Assembly (NCBI GenBank): GCA_963966185.1
Contig: CAWZYM010000367.1
Coordinates: forward strand, 1 to 64,000
Direction of reading: 5' to 3'
DNA: 64,000 nucleotides
DNA from: Rhabditoides inermis
Lineage: Eukaryota > Nematoda > Chromadorea > Rhabditida > Rhabditidae
In this document: positions 25,710 to 36,520 of the stretch, piece after piece
Layout of the letters: each line of letters begins with the position of its first letter
Numbering within the stretch: position 1 is the first letter of the stretch
Notes under the pieces: model-generated
What the model was told of the DNA's origin: nothing
Seen by the model: the letters and a program-made list of their open reading frames with translations, nothing else
Database searches by the model: none
Made by a program: the position numbers and the translations under genes

Positions 25710-25948
25710 TATATCGCGTGAATACTTTCAGTGATTGTATTGTCTCGTAGCAGGCTTTCCCTGCTCTCACCTTTCAGCCTGCTTTCTACCGGGAGCGCGT
25801 GTCTCACACAAGCACCCTTTGGGTGCCTCTGAGGGGCGCGCTGCAGTCTAGCCTTGCGGAGATCGTGGAACTGAGCTGTTCGACTCACGGCCGTCCAACC
25901 CATTTCCATATCCCCATTTAGTACTTGACTGTTTTTTATGGATAAACA
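25710..25948 (+). other. LINE 3' UTR
   Basis: Region between the ORF2 TAG and the ATT tail, with no open frame of note. It contains a GC-rich structured segment at 25794-25842 and then CGGCCGTCCAACCCATTTCC and a TTTTTT run near 25932. There is no AATAAA signal close to the end, as expected for elements whose 3' end is recognised by structure and a microsatellite tail instead of a poly(A) tract. The opposite-strand open frame across 25706-25909 shows no recognisable domain and is discounted. Confidence 0.75.
25794..25842 (+). other. Two-part stem-loop in the LINE 3' UTR
   Basis: AGCGCG at 25794-25799 pairs with CGCGCT at 25837-25842. Inside it, GCACCC at 25812-25817 pairs perfectly with GGGTGC at 25821-25826 around a TTT loop. 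In several LINE clades (UnaL2 and CR1-related elements) a 3' UTR stem-loop is the recognition site for the reverse transcriptase; that role here is inferred from position and structure only. Confidence 0.65.
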
Positions 25949-25963
25949 ATTATTATTATTATT
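25949..25963 (+). repeat. (ATT)5 microsatellite tail of the LINE
   Basis: Five ATT units immediately before the satellite resumes with AACGTCGG. It marks the 3' end of the inserted element and shows that insertion was in + orientation. Confidence 0.9.
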
Positions 25964-27861
25964 AACGTCGGCCGATGTCGGCCGATGTTTGTCGATGTCG
26001 GCGGATGAATACTGGAGTTGACAGAAAAACGTCGGCCGACGTCGGCCGATGTCAGCCGATGTCGGTTGTGATGAGGAGTGGAGTTAACAGAGAAACGTCG
26101 GCGTCGGCCGATGTCAATTGAGGTTAGCAGATGAAGGCTGGATTGAACAGAGAAACGTCGGCCGACGTCGGCCGATGTCAACCGATGTTGGCAGATGAGG
26201 GCTGGAGTGAACAGAGAAACGTCGGCCGACGTCGGCCGATGTCAACCGATGTTGGCAGATGAGGGCTGGAGTGAACAGAGAAACGCCGGCCGACGTCGGC
26301 CGATGTCAACCGATGTTGGCAGATGAGGGCTGGAGTGAACAGAGAAACGTCGGCCGACGTCGGCCGATGTCAACCGATGTTAGCAGATGAGGGCAGGAGT
26401 GGACAGAGAAACGTCGGCCGACGTCGGCCGATGTCAACTGATGCCGGCAGATGAGTGCTGGATTGAACAGAAAAACGTTGGCCGACGTCGGCCGATGTCA
26501 ACCGATGTTGGCAGATGAGGGCTGAAGTGAACAGAGAAACATCGGCCGACGTCGGCCGATGTCAACCGATGCCGGCAGATGAGTGCTGGATTGAACAGAG
26601 AAACGTTGGCCGACGTCGGCCGATGTCAACCGATGTTGGCAGATGAGGGCTGGAGTGAACAGAGAAACGTCGGCCGACGTCGGCCGATGTCAACCGATGT
26701 TAGCAGATGAGGGCTGGAGTGGACAGAGAAACGTCGGCCGACGTCGGCCGATGTCAATCGATGTTATCAGATGAGGGCTGGATTGAACAGAGAAACGTCG
26801 GCCAACGTCGGCCGATGTCGGCCGATGTTTGTCGATGTCGGCGGATGAATACTGGAGTTGACAGAAAAACGTCGGCCGACGTCGGCCGATGTCAGCCGAT
26901 GTCGGTTGTGATGAGGAGTGGAGTTAACAGAGAAACGTCGGCGTCGGCCGATGTCAATTGAGGTTAGCAGATGAAGGCTGGATTGAACAGAGAAACGTCG
27001 GCCGACGTCGGCCGATGTCAACCGATGTTGGCAGATGAGGGCTGGAGTGAACAGAGAAACGTCGGCCGACGTCGGCCGATGTCAAACGATGTTGGCAGAT
27101 GAGGGCTGGAGTGAACAGAGAAACGTCGGCCGACGTCGGCCGATGTGAACCGATGCCGGCAGATGAGTGCTGGATTGAACAGAGAAACGTTGGCCGACGT
27201 CGGCCGATGTCAACCGATGTTAGCAGATGAGGGCAGGAGTGGACAGAGAAACGTCGGCCGACGTCGGCCGATGTCAACCGATGCCGGCAGATGAGTGCTG
27301 GATTGAACAGAAAAACGTTGGCCGACGTCGGCCGATGTCAACCGATGTTGGCAGATGAGGGCTGAAGTGAACAGAGAAACATCGGCCGACGTCGGCCGAT
27401 GTCAACCGATGCCGGCAGATGAGTGCTGGATTGAACAGAGAAACGTTGGCCGACGTCGGCCGATGTCAACCGATGTTGGCAGATGAGGGCTGGAGTGAAC
27501 AGAGAAACGTCGGCCGACGTCGGCCGATGTCAACCGATGTTAGCAGATGAGGGCTGGAGTGGACAGAGAAACGTCGGCCGACGTCGGCCGATGTCAACCG
27601 ATGTTATCAGATGAGGGCTGGATTGAACAGAGAAACGTCGGCCAACGTCGGCCGATGTCGGCCGATGTTTGTCGATGTCGGCGGATGAATACTGGAGTTG
27701 ACAGAAAAACGTCGGCCGACGTCGGCCGATGTCAGCCGATGTCGGTTGTGATGAGGAGTGGAGTTAACAGAGAAACGTCGGCGTCGGCCGATGTCAATTG
27801 AGGTTAGCAGATGAAGGCTGGATTGAACAGAGAAACGTCGGCCGACGTCGGCCGATGTCAA
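25964..27861. repeat. 840-bp higher-order units flanking the LINE
   Basis: Sequence from 25964 recurs at 26804 and 27644 (offset 840 each). The unit length equals one 74-bp, one 66-bp, one 60-bp and ten 64-bp monomers (200 + 640). The LINE lies inside another copy: 22171-22578 and 26388-26795 are both 408 bp long and correspond monomer for monomer, ending in GAGAAA. The later copies have no LINE, so the unit was already tandemly amplified when the element inserted, or the element-free copies spread afterwards. A few substitutions (TCAATCGATG at 26754, TCAAACGATG at 27082, TGTGAACCGATG at 27145) distinguish the copies. Confidence 0.9.
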
Positions 27862-29604
27862 CCGATGTTGGCAGATGAGGGCTGGAGTGAACAGAGAAAC
27901 GTCGGCCGACGTCGGCCGATGTCAACCGATGTTGGCAGATGAGGGCTGGAGTGAACAGAGAAACGTCGGCCGACGTCGGCCGATGTCAACCGATGCCGGC
28001 AGATGAGTGCTGGATTGAACAGAGAAACGTTGGCCGACGTCGGCCGATGTCAACCGATGTTGGCAGATGAGGGCTGAAGTGAACAGAGAAACGTCGGCCG
28101 ACGTCGGCCGATGTCAACCGATGTTAGCAGATGAGGGATGGAGTGGACAGAGAAACGTCGGCCGACGTCGGCCGATGTCAACCGATGTTGGCAGATGAGG
28201 GCTGGAGTGAACAGAGAAACGTCGGCCGATGTCGGCCGATGTCAACCGATGTTGGCAGATGAGGGCTGGAGTGAACAGAGAAACGTCGGCCGACGTCGGC
28301 CGATGTCAACCGATGTTGGCAGATGAGGGCTGGAGTGAACAGAGAAACGTCGGCCGACGTCGGCCGATGTCAACCGATGCCGGCAGATGAGTGCTGGATT
28401 GAACAGAGAAACGTTGGCCGACGTCGGCCGATGTCAACCGATGTTGGCAGATGAGGGCTGAAGTGAACAGAGAAACGTCCGCCGACGTCGGCCGATGTCA
28501 ACCGATGCCGGCAGATGAGTGCTGGATTGAACAGAAAAACGTTGGCCGACGTCGGCCGATGTCAACCGATGTTGGCAGATGAGGGCTGAAGTGAACAGAG
28601 AAACATCGGCCGACCTCGGCCGATGTCAACCGATGCCGGCAGATGAGTGCTGGATTGAACAGAGAAACGTTGGCCGACGTCGGCCGATGTCAACCGATGT
28701 TGGCAGATGAGGGCTGGAGTGAACAGAGAAACGTCGGCCGACGTCGGCCGATGTCAACCGATGTTAGCAGCTGAGGGCAGGAGTGGACAGAGAAACGTCG
28801 GCCGACGTCGGCCGATGTCAACCGATGTTGGCAGATGAGGGCTGGAGTGAACAGAGAAACGTCGGCCGACGTCGGCCGATGTCAACCGATGTTGGCAGAT
28901 AAGGGCTGGAGTGAACAGAGAAACGTCGGCCGACGTCGGCCGATGTCAACCGATGTTAGCAGATGAGGGCTGGATTGAACAGAGAAACGTCGGCCGACGT
29001 CGGCCGATGTCAACCGATGTTGGCAGATGAGGGCTGGAGTGAACAGAGAAACGTCGGCCGACGTCGGCCGATGTCAACCGATGTTGGCAGATGAGGGCTG
29101 GAGTGAACAGAGAAACGTCGGCCGACGTCGGCCGATGTCAACCGATGTTGGCAGATGAGGGCAGGAGTGGACAGAGAAACGTCGGCCGACGTCGGCCGAT
29201 GTCAACTGATGCCGGCAGATGAGTGCTGGATTGAACAGAAAAACGTTGGCCGACGTCGGCCGATGTCAACCGATGTTGGCAGATGAGGGCTGAAGTGAAC
29301 AGAGAAACATCGGCCGACGTCGGCCGATGTCAACCGATGTTTGTCGATGTCGGCGGATGAATACTGGATTGAACAGAGAAACGTTGGCCGACGTCGGCCG
29401 ATGTCAACCGATGTTGGCAGATGAGGGCTGGAGTGGACAGAGAAACGTCGGCCGACGTCGGCCGATGTCAACCGATGTTGGCAGATGAGGGCTGGATTAA
29501 ACAGAGAAACGTTGGCCGGCGTCGGCCGATGTCGGCCGATGTTTGTCGATGTCGGCGGATGAATACTGGAGTTGACAGAAAAACGTCGGCCGAGGTCAGC
29601 CGAT
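27862..29604. repeat. Mixed satellite segment after the 840-bp units
   Basis: Mostly canonical and GCCGGC-type 64-bp monomers. The point variant CGTCCGCCGAC at about 28476 and the CGACCTCGG variant near 28614 recur at 38871/39841 and 39003/39973, linking this segment to 38.4-40.4 kb. The stretch 29202-29792 has the same translated pattern as 37600-38190. No gene is seen. Confidence 0.8.
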
Positions 29605-30670
29605 GTTAGCAGATGGGGGCTGGATTGAACAGAGAAACGTTGGCCGACGTCGGCCGATGTCAACCGATGTTGGCAGATGAGGGCTGGGTTGAACAGAAAA
29701 AACGTTGGCCGACGTCGGCCGATGTCAGCCGATGTTAGCAGATGAGGGCTGGATTGAACAGAGAAACGTCGGCCAACGTCGGCCGATGTCAACCGATGTT
29801 AGCAGATGAGAACTGGAGTGAACAGATAAACGTCGACCGACGTCAGCCGATAATAGCCGATGTCGGCAGATGAGAGCTGGATTGAACAGAGAAACGTCGG
29901 CCGACGTCGGCCGATGTCAGCCGATGTTAGCAGATGAGGGCTGGATTGAACAGAGAAACGTCGGCCGACGTCGGCCGATGTCAACCGATGTTGGCAGATG
30001 AGGGCTGGAGTGAACAGAGAAACGTGGCCGACGTCGGCCGATGTCAACCGATGCCGGCAGATGAGCGCTGGATTAAACAGAGAAACGTTGGCCGGCGTCG
30101 GCCGATGTCGGCCGATGTTTGTCGATGTCGGCGGATGAATACTGGAGTTGACAGAAAAACGTCGGCCGAGGTCAGCCGATGTTAGCAGATGGGGGCTGGA
30201 TTGAACAGAGAAACGTTGGCCGACGTCGGCCGATGTCAACCGATGTTGGCAGATGAGGGCTGGAGTGAACAGAGAAACGTCGGCCGACGTCGGTCGACGT
30301 CGGCCGATGTCAACCGATGTTGGCAGATGAGGGCTGGAGTGAACAGAGAAACGTCGGCCGACGTCGGCCGATGTCAACCGATGTTGGCTAGATGAGTGCT
30401 GGATTGAACAGATAAACGTTGGCCGACGTCGGCCGATGTCAACCGATGTTGGCAGATGAGGGCTGGAGTGAACAGAGAAACGTCGGCCGACGTCGGCCGA
30501 TGTCAACCGATGTTAGCAGATGAGGGCTGGATTGAACAGAAAAACGTTGGCCGACGTCGGCCGATGTCAACCGATGTTGGCAGATGAGGGCTGAAGTGAA
30601 CAGAGAAACATCGGCCGACGTCGGCCGATGTCAACCGATGCCGGCAGATGAGGGCTGGAGTGAACAGAGA
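29605..30670. repeat. Long-range duplicate of 40647-41712 (offset 11042 bp)
   Basis: The marker GTTAGCAGATGGGGG at 29605 recurs at 40647, and the order of irregular monomers stays in register for about 1.07 kb. Both copies include GATAAACGTCGACCG, a 63/74/54-bp trio and a 74-bp monomer with an extra GTCGGTCGAC decamer (30285 and 41327). Translations of the two 708-bp open frames are identical. Beyond about 30670 the copies differ (GAAACGTCGG against GAAACATCGG). Confidence 0.85.
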
Positions 30671-31024
30671 AACGTCGGCCGACGTCGGCCGATGTCAACC
30701 GATGTTGGCAGATGAGGGCTGGAGTGAACAGAGAAACGTCGGCCGACGTCGGCCGATGTCAACTGATGTTGGCAGATGAGGGCTTGAGTGAACAGAGAAA
30801 CGTCGGCCGACGTCGGCCGATGTCAACCGATGTTGGCAGATGAGGGCTGGAGTGAACAGAGAAACGTCGGCCGACGTCGGCCGATGTCGGCCGATGTTTG
30901 TCGATGTCGGCGGATGAATACTGGATTGAACAGAGAAACGTTGGCCGACGTCGGCCGATGTCAACCGATGTTGGCAGATGAGGGCTGGAGTGGACAGAGA
31001 AACGTCGGCCGACGTCGGCCGATG

Positions 31025-34000
31025 TCAACCGATGTTGGCAGATGAGGGCTGGAGTGAACAGAGAAACGTCGGCCGACGTAGGCCGATGTCAACCGATGTT
31101 GGCATATGAGGGCTGGAGTGAACAGAGAAACGTCGGCCAACGTCGGCCGATGTCAGCCGATGTCGGTTGTGATGAGGAGTGGAGTTAACAGAGAAACGTC
31201 GGCCGACGTCGGCCGATGTTTGTCGATGTCGGCGGATTAATACTGGAGTTGACAGAAAAACGTCGGCCGATGTTGGCTGATGTGAGTCGATGCCGGCAGA
31301 TGAGTGCTGGATTGAACAGAGAAACGTCGGCCGATGTTGGCTGATGTGAGCCGATGCCGGCAGATGAGTGCTGGATTGAACAGAGAAACGTCGGCCGACG
31401 TCGGCCAATGTCAACCGATGTCGGCAACTGAAAGCTGGAGTGAACAGAGAAACGTCGGCCGACGTCGGCCGATGTCAGCCGATGTCGGTTGCAATGAGGA
31501 GTGGAGTTAACAGAGAAACGTCGGCCGATGTTGGCTGATGTGAGCCGATGTCGGCAGATGAGTGCTGGATTGAACAGAGAAACGTCGGCCGACGTCGGCC
31601 GATGTCAGCCGATGTCGGTTGCGATGAGGAGTGGAGTTAACAGAGAAACGTCGGCCGATGTTGGCTGATGTGAGCCGATGCCGGCAGATGAGTGCTGGAT
31701 TGAACAGAGAAACGTCGGCCGACGTCGGCCAATGTCAGCCGATGTCGGCAACTGAAAGCTGGAGTGAACAGAGAAACGTCGGCCGACGTCGGCCGGTGTC
31801 TGCCGATGTCGGCAGATGAGTGCTGGAGTGAACAGAGAAACGTCGGCCGATGTTGGCTGATGTGAGCCGATGCCGGCAGATGAGTGCTGGATTGAACAGA
31901 GAAACGTCAACCGATGTTAGCAGATGAGGGCTGGATTGAACAGAGAAACGTCGGCCAACGTCGGCCGATGTCGGCCGATGTTTGTCGATGTCGGCGGATG
32001 AATACTGGAGTTGACAGAAAAACGTCGGCCGACGTCGGCCGATGTCAGCCGATGTCGGTTGTGATGAGGAGTGGAGTTAACAGAGAAACGTCGGCGTCGG
32101 CCGATGTCAATTGAGGTTAGCAGATGAGGGCTGTATTGAACAGAGAAACGTCGGCCGACGTCGGCCGATGTCAACCGATGTTGGCAGATGAGGGCTGGAG
32201 TGAACAGAGAAACGTCGGCCGACGTCGGCCGGTGTCTGCCGATGTCGGCAGATGAGTGCTGGAGTGAACAGAGAAACGTCGGCCGATGTTGGCTGGTGTG
32301 AGCCGATGCCGGCAGGTGAGTGCTGGATTGAACAGAGAAACGTCAACCGATGTTAGCAGATGAGGGCTGGATTGAACAGAGAAACGTCGGCCAACGTCGG
32401 CCGATGTCGGCCGATGTTTGTCGATGTCGGCGGATGAATACTGGAGTTGACAGGAAAACGTCGGCCGACGTCGGCCGATGTCAGCCGATGTTGGCAGATG
32501 AGGGCTGGATTGAACAGAGAAACGTGGCCGACGTCGGCCGATGTCAACCGATGCCGGCAGATGAGTGCTGGATTGAACAGAGAAACGTTGGCCGACGTCG
32601 GCCGATGTCAACCGATGTTGGCAGATGAGGGCTGGAGTGAACAGAGAAACGTCGGCCGACGTCGGCCGATGTCAACTGATGTTGGCAGATGAGGGCTTGA
32701 GTGAACAGAGAAACGTCGGCCGACGTCGGCCGATGTCAACTGATGTTGGCAGATGAGGGCTTGAGTGAACAGAGAAACGTCGGCCGACGTCGGCCGATGT
32801 CAACCGATGCCGGCAGATGTGTGCTGGATTGAACAGAGAAACGTTGGCCGACGTCGGCCGATGTCAACCGATGTTGGCAGATGAGGGCTGGAGTGGACAG
32901 AGAAACGTCGGCCGACGTCGGCCAATGTCAACCGATGTTGGCAGATGAGGGCTGGATTGAACAGAGAAACGTCGGCCGACGTCGGCCGATGTCAACCGAT
33001 GTTGGCAGATGAGGGCTGGAGTGAACAGAGAAACGTCGGCCGACGTCGGCCGATGTCAACCGATGTTGGCAGATGAGGGCTGGAGTGAACAGAGAAACGT
33101 CGGCCGACGTCGGCCGATGTCAACCGATGCCGGCAGATGAGTGCTGGATTGATGTTGGCAGATGAGGGCTGGATTGAACAGAGAAACGTCGGCCGACGTC
33201 GGCCGATGTCAACCGATGTTGGCAGAAGAGGGCTGGAGTGAACAGAGAAACGTCGGCCGACGTCGGCCGATGTCAACCGATGTTGGCAGATGAGGGCTGG
33301 AGTGAACAGAGAAACGTCGGCCGACGTCGGCCGATGTCAACCGATGCCGGCAGATGAGTGCTGGATTGAACAGAGGAACGTTGGCCGACGTCGGCCGATG
33401 TCAACCGATGTTGGCAGATGAGGGCTGAAATGAACAGAGAAACGTCGGCCGACGTCGGCCGATGTCAACCGATGCCGGCAGATGAGTGCTGGATTGAACA
33501 GAAAAACGTTGGCCGACGTCGGCCGATGTCAGCCGATGTTAGCAGATGAGGGCTGGATTGAACAGAGAAACGTCGTCCAACGTCGGCCGATGTCAACCGA
33601 TGTTAGCAGATGAAAACTGGAGTGAACAGATAAACGTCGACCGACGTCAGCCGATAATAGCCGATACTGGATTGAACAGAGAAACCGATGTCAGCCGATG
33701 TTAGCAGATGAGGGCTGGATTGAACAGAGAAACGTCGTCCAACGTCGGCCGATGTCAACCGATGTTAGCAGATGAAAACTGGAGTGAACAGATAAACGTC
33801 GACCGACGTCAGCCGATAATAGCCGATGTCGGCAGATGAGAGCTGGATTGAACAGAGAAACGTCGGCCGACGTCGGCCGATGTCAGCCGATGTTAGCAGA
33901 TGAGGGCTGGATTGAACAGAGAAACGTGGCCGACGTCGGCCGATGTCAACCGATGCCGGCAGATGAGCGCTGGATTAAACAGAGAAACGTCGGCCGACGT

Positions 34001-36520
34001 CGGCCGATGTCGGCCGATGTTTGTCGATGTCGGCGGATGAATACTGGATTGAACAGAGAAACGTTGGCCGACGTCGGCCGATGTCAACCGATGTTGGCAG
34101 ATGAGGGCTGGAGTGGACAGAGAAACGTCGGCCGACGTCGGCCGATGTCAACCGATGTTGGCAGATGAGGGCTGGAGTGAACAGAGAAACGTCGGCCGAC
34201 GTAGGCCGATGTCAACCGATGTTGGCAGATGAGGGCTGGAGTGAACAGAGAAACGTCGGCCAACGTCGGCCGATGTCAGCCGATGTCGGTTGTGATGAGG
34301 AGTGGAGTTAACAGAGAAACGTCGGCCGACGTCGGCCGATGTTTGTCGATGTCGGCGGATTAATACTGGAGTTGACAGAAAAACGTCGGCCGATGTTGGC
34401 TGATGTGAGTCGATGCCGGCAGATGAGTGCTGGATTGAACAGAGAAACGTCGGCCGATGTTGGCTGATGTGAGCCGATGCCGGCAGATGAGTGCTGGATT
34501 GAACAGAGAAACGTCGGCCGACGTCGGCCAATGTCAACCGATGTCGGCAACTGAAAGCTGGAGTGAACAGAGAAACGTCGGCCGACGTCGGCCGATGTCA
34601 GCCGATGTCGGTTGCAATGAGGAGTGGAGTTAACAGAGAAACGTCGGCCGATGTTGGCTGATGTGAGCCGATGTCGGCAGATGAGTGCTGGATTGAACAG
34701 AGAAACGTCGGCCGACGTCGGCCGATGTCAGCCGATGTCGGTTGCGATGAGGAGTGGAGTTAACAGAGAAACGTCGGCCGATGTTGGCTGATGTGAGCCG
34801 ATGCCGGCAGATGAGTGCTGGATTGAACAGAGAAACGTCGGCCGACGTCGGCCAATGTCAGCCGATGTCGGCAACTGAAAGCTGGAGTGAACAGAGAAAC
34901 GTCGGCCGACGTCGGCCGGTGTCTGCCGATGTCGGCAGATGAGTGCTGGAGTGAACAGAGAAACGTCGGCCGATGTTGGCTGATGTGAGCCGATGCCGGC
35001 AGATGAGTGCTGGATTGAACAGAGAAACGTCAACCGATGTTAGCAGATGAGGGCTGGATTGAACAGAGAAACGTCGGCCAACGTCGGCCGATGTCGGCCG
35101 ATGTTTGTCGATGTCGGCGGATGAATACTGGAGTTGACAGAAAAACGTCGGCCGACGTCGGCCGATGTCAGCCGATGTCGGTTGTGATGAGGAGTGGAGT
35201 TAACAGAGAAACGTCGGCGTCGGCCGATGTCAATTGAGGTTAGCAGATGAGGGCTGTATTGAACAGAGAAACGTCGGCCGACGTCGGCCGATGTCAACCG
35301 ATGTTGGCAGATGAGGGCTGGAGTGAACCGAGAAACGTCGGCCGGTGTCTGCCGATGTCGGCAGATGAGTGCTGGAGTGAACAGAGAAACGTCGGCCGAT
35401 GTTGGCTGGTGTGAGCCGATGCCGGCAGGTGAGTGCTGGATTGAACAGAGAAACGTCAACCGATGTTAGCAGATGAGGGCTGGATTGAACAGAGAAACGT
35501 CGGCCAACGTCGGCCGATGTCGGCCGATGTTTGTCGATGTCGGCGGATGAATACTGGAGTTGACAGGAAAACGTCGGCCGACGTCGGCCGATGTCAGCCG
35601 ATGTTGGCAGATGAGGGCTGGATTGAACAGAGAAACGTGGCCGACGTCGGCCGATGTCAACCGATGCCGGCAGATGAGTGCTGGATTGAACAGAGAAACG
35701 TTGGCCGACGTCGGCCGATGTCAACCGATGTTGGCAGATGAGGGCTGGAGTGAACAGAGAAACGTCGGCCGACGTCGGCCGATGTCAACTGATGTTGGCA
35801 GATGAGGGCTTGAGTGAACAGAGAAACGTCGGCCGACGTCGGCCGATGTCAACTGATGTTGGCAGATGAGGGCTTGAGTGAACAGAGAAACGTCGGCCGA
35901 CGTCGGCCGATGTCAACCGATGCCGGCAGATGTGTGCTGGATTGAACAGAGAAACGTTGGCCGACGTCGGCCGATGTCAACCGATGTTGGCAGATGAGGG
36001 CTGGAGTGGACAGAGAAACGTCGGCCGACGTCGGCCAATGTCAACCGATGTTGGCAGATGAGGGCTGGATTGAACAGAGAAACGTCGGCCGACGTCGGCC
36101 GATGTCAACCGATGTTGGCAGATGAGGGCTGGAGTGAACAGAGAAACGTCGGCCGACGTCGGCCGATGTCAACCGATGTTGGCAGATGAGGGCTGGAGTG
36201 AACAGAGAAACGTCGGCCGACGTCGGCCGATGTCAACCGATGCCGGCAGATGAGTGCTGGATTGATGTTGGCAGATGAGGGCTGGATTGAACAGAGAAAC
36301 GTCGGCCGACGTCGGCCGATGTCAACCGATGTTGGTAGAAGAGGGCTGGAGTGAACAGAGAAACGTCGGCCGACGTCGGCCGATGTCAACCGATGTTGGC
36401 AGATGAGGGCTGGAGTGAACAGAGAAACGTCGGCCGACGTCGGCCGATGTCAACCGATGCCGGCAGATGAGTGCTGGATTGAACAGAGGAACGTTGGCCG
36501 ACGTCGGCCGATGTCAACCG
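31025..36520. repeat. Tandem duplication of a 3.12-kb unit
   Basis: The first copy is 31025-34147 and the second runs from 34148 to a breakpoint near 36520. The offset is 3123 bp up to about 35330 and 3113 bp after it (for example 32350 with 35463, and 32992 with 36105). The 10-bp change is one decamer: the second copy reads GAAACGTCGGCCGGTGTC at 35333, where the first has an additional decamer at about 32215. The unit holds the GTTGGCTGATGTGAG monomers, a 44-bp monomer pair and a fused short monomer (GGATTGATGTTGGC, 33147 and 36261). Confidence 0.88.
33527..33800. repeat. Private 162-bp local duplication
   Basis: CGTCGTCCAACG occurs at 33571 and again at 33733, 162 bp apart. The join reads GCCGATACTGGATTGAAC and then GAGAAACCGATGTCAGCC near 33660-33690, a fusion seen nowhere else. 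Equivalent positions in later units (about 46960, 48905, 51930, 54210, 58860, 63430) have a single copy and the ordinary GATAATAGCCGATGTCGG sequence. Confidence 0.85.

Larger units (their letters stand above)
22579..25963 (+). mobile_element. Non-LTR retrotransposon (LINE), CR1/L2/Jockey-like, internally deleted
   Basis: A 3385-bp island unrelated to the satellite. In order it has a 5' UTR of about 223 bp, ORF1 (coiled coil and RRM-like domain), ORF2 beginning five bases after ORF1, a 3' UTR with a strong stem-loop, and a (ATT)5 tail. There are no terminal repeats. The AP-type endonuclease at the ORF2 N-terminus, the two-ORF layout and the short microsatellite tail fit the CR1/L2/Jockey assemblage; exact clade is not resolved. 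The core of the reverse transcriptase is deleted, so the copy cannot retrotranspose with its own ORF2. Edges were set by comparison with the uninterrupted repeat at 26388-26830: satellite stops after GAGAAA at 22578 and resumes with AACGTCGG at 25964. No clear target-site duplication is present (at most AA). The presence of ORF1 and a 5' UTR makes it unusually complete at the 5' end. Confidence 0.95.

Noticed and set aside
22579..25963. LTR retrotransposon or DNA transposon
   Set aside because: There are no terminal repeats, integrase or transposase. The EEP endonuclease, ORF1 type and ATT tail identify a non-LTR element.
29799..30506. Long minus-strand open frame (235 codons), with similar frames of 146-218 codons through both arrays
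   Set aside because: The frame runs through satellite monomers. Its peptide repeats because 64 bp shifts frame by one each monomer, and equal frames occur on both strands. No start context, domain or codon bias supports coding.
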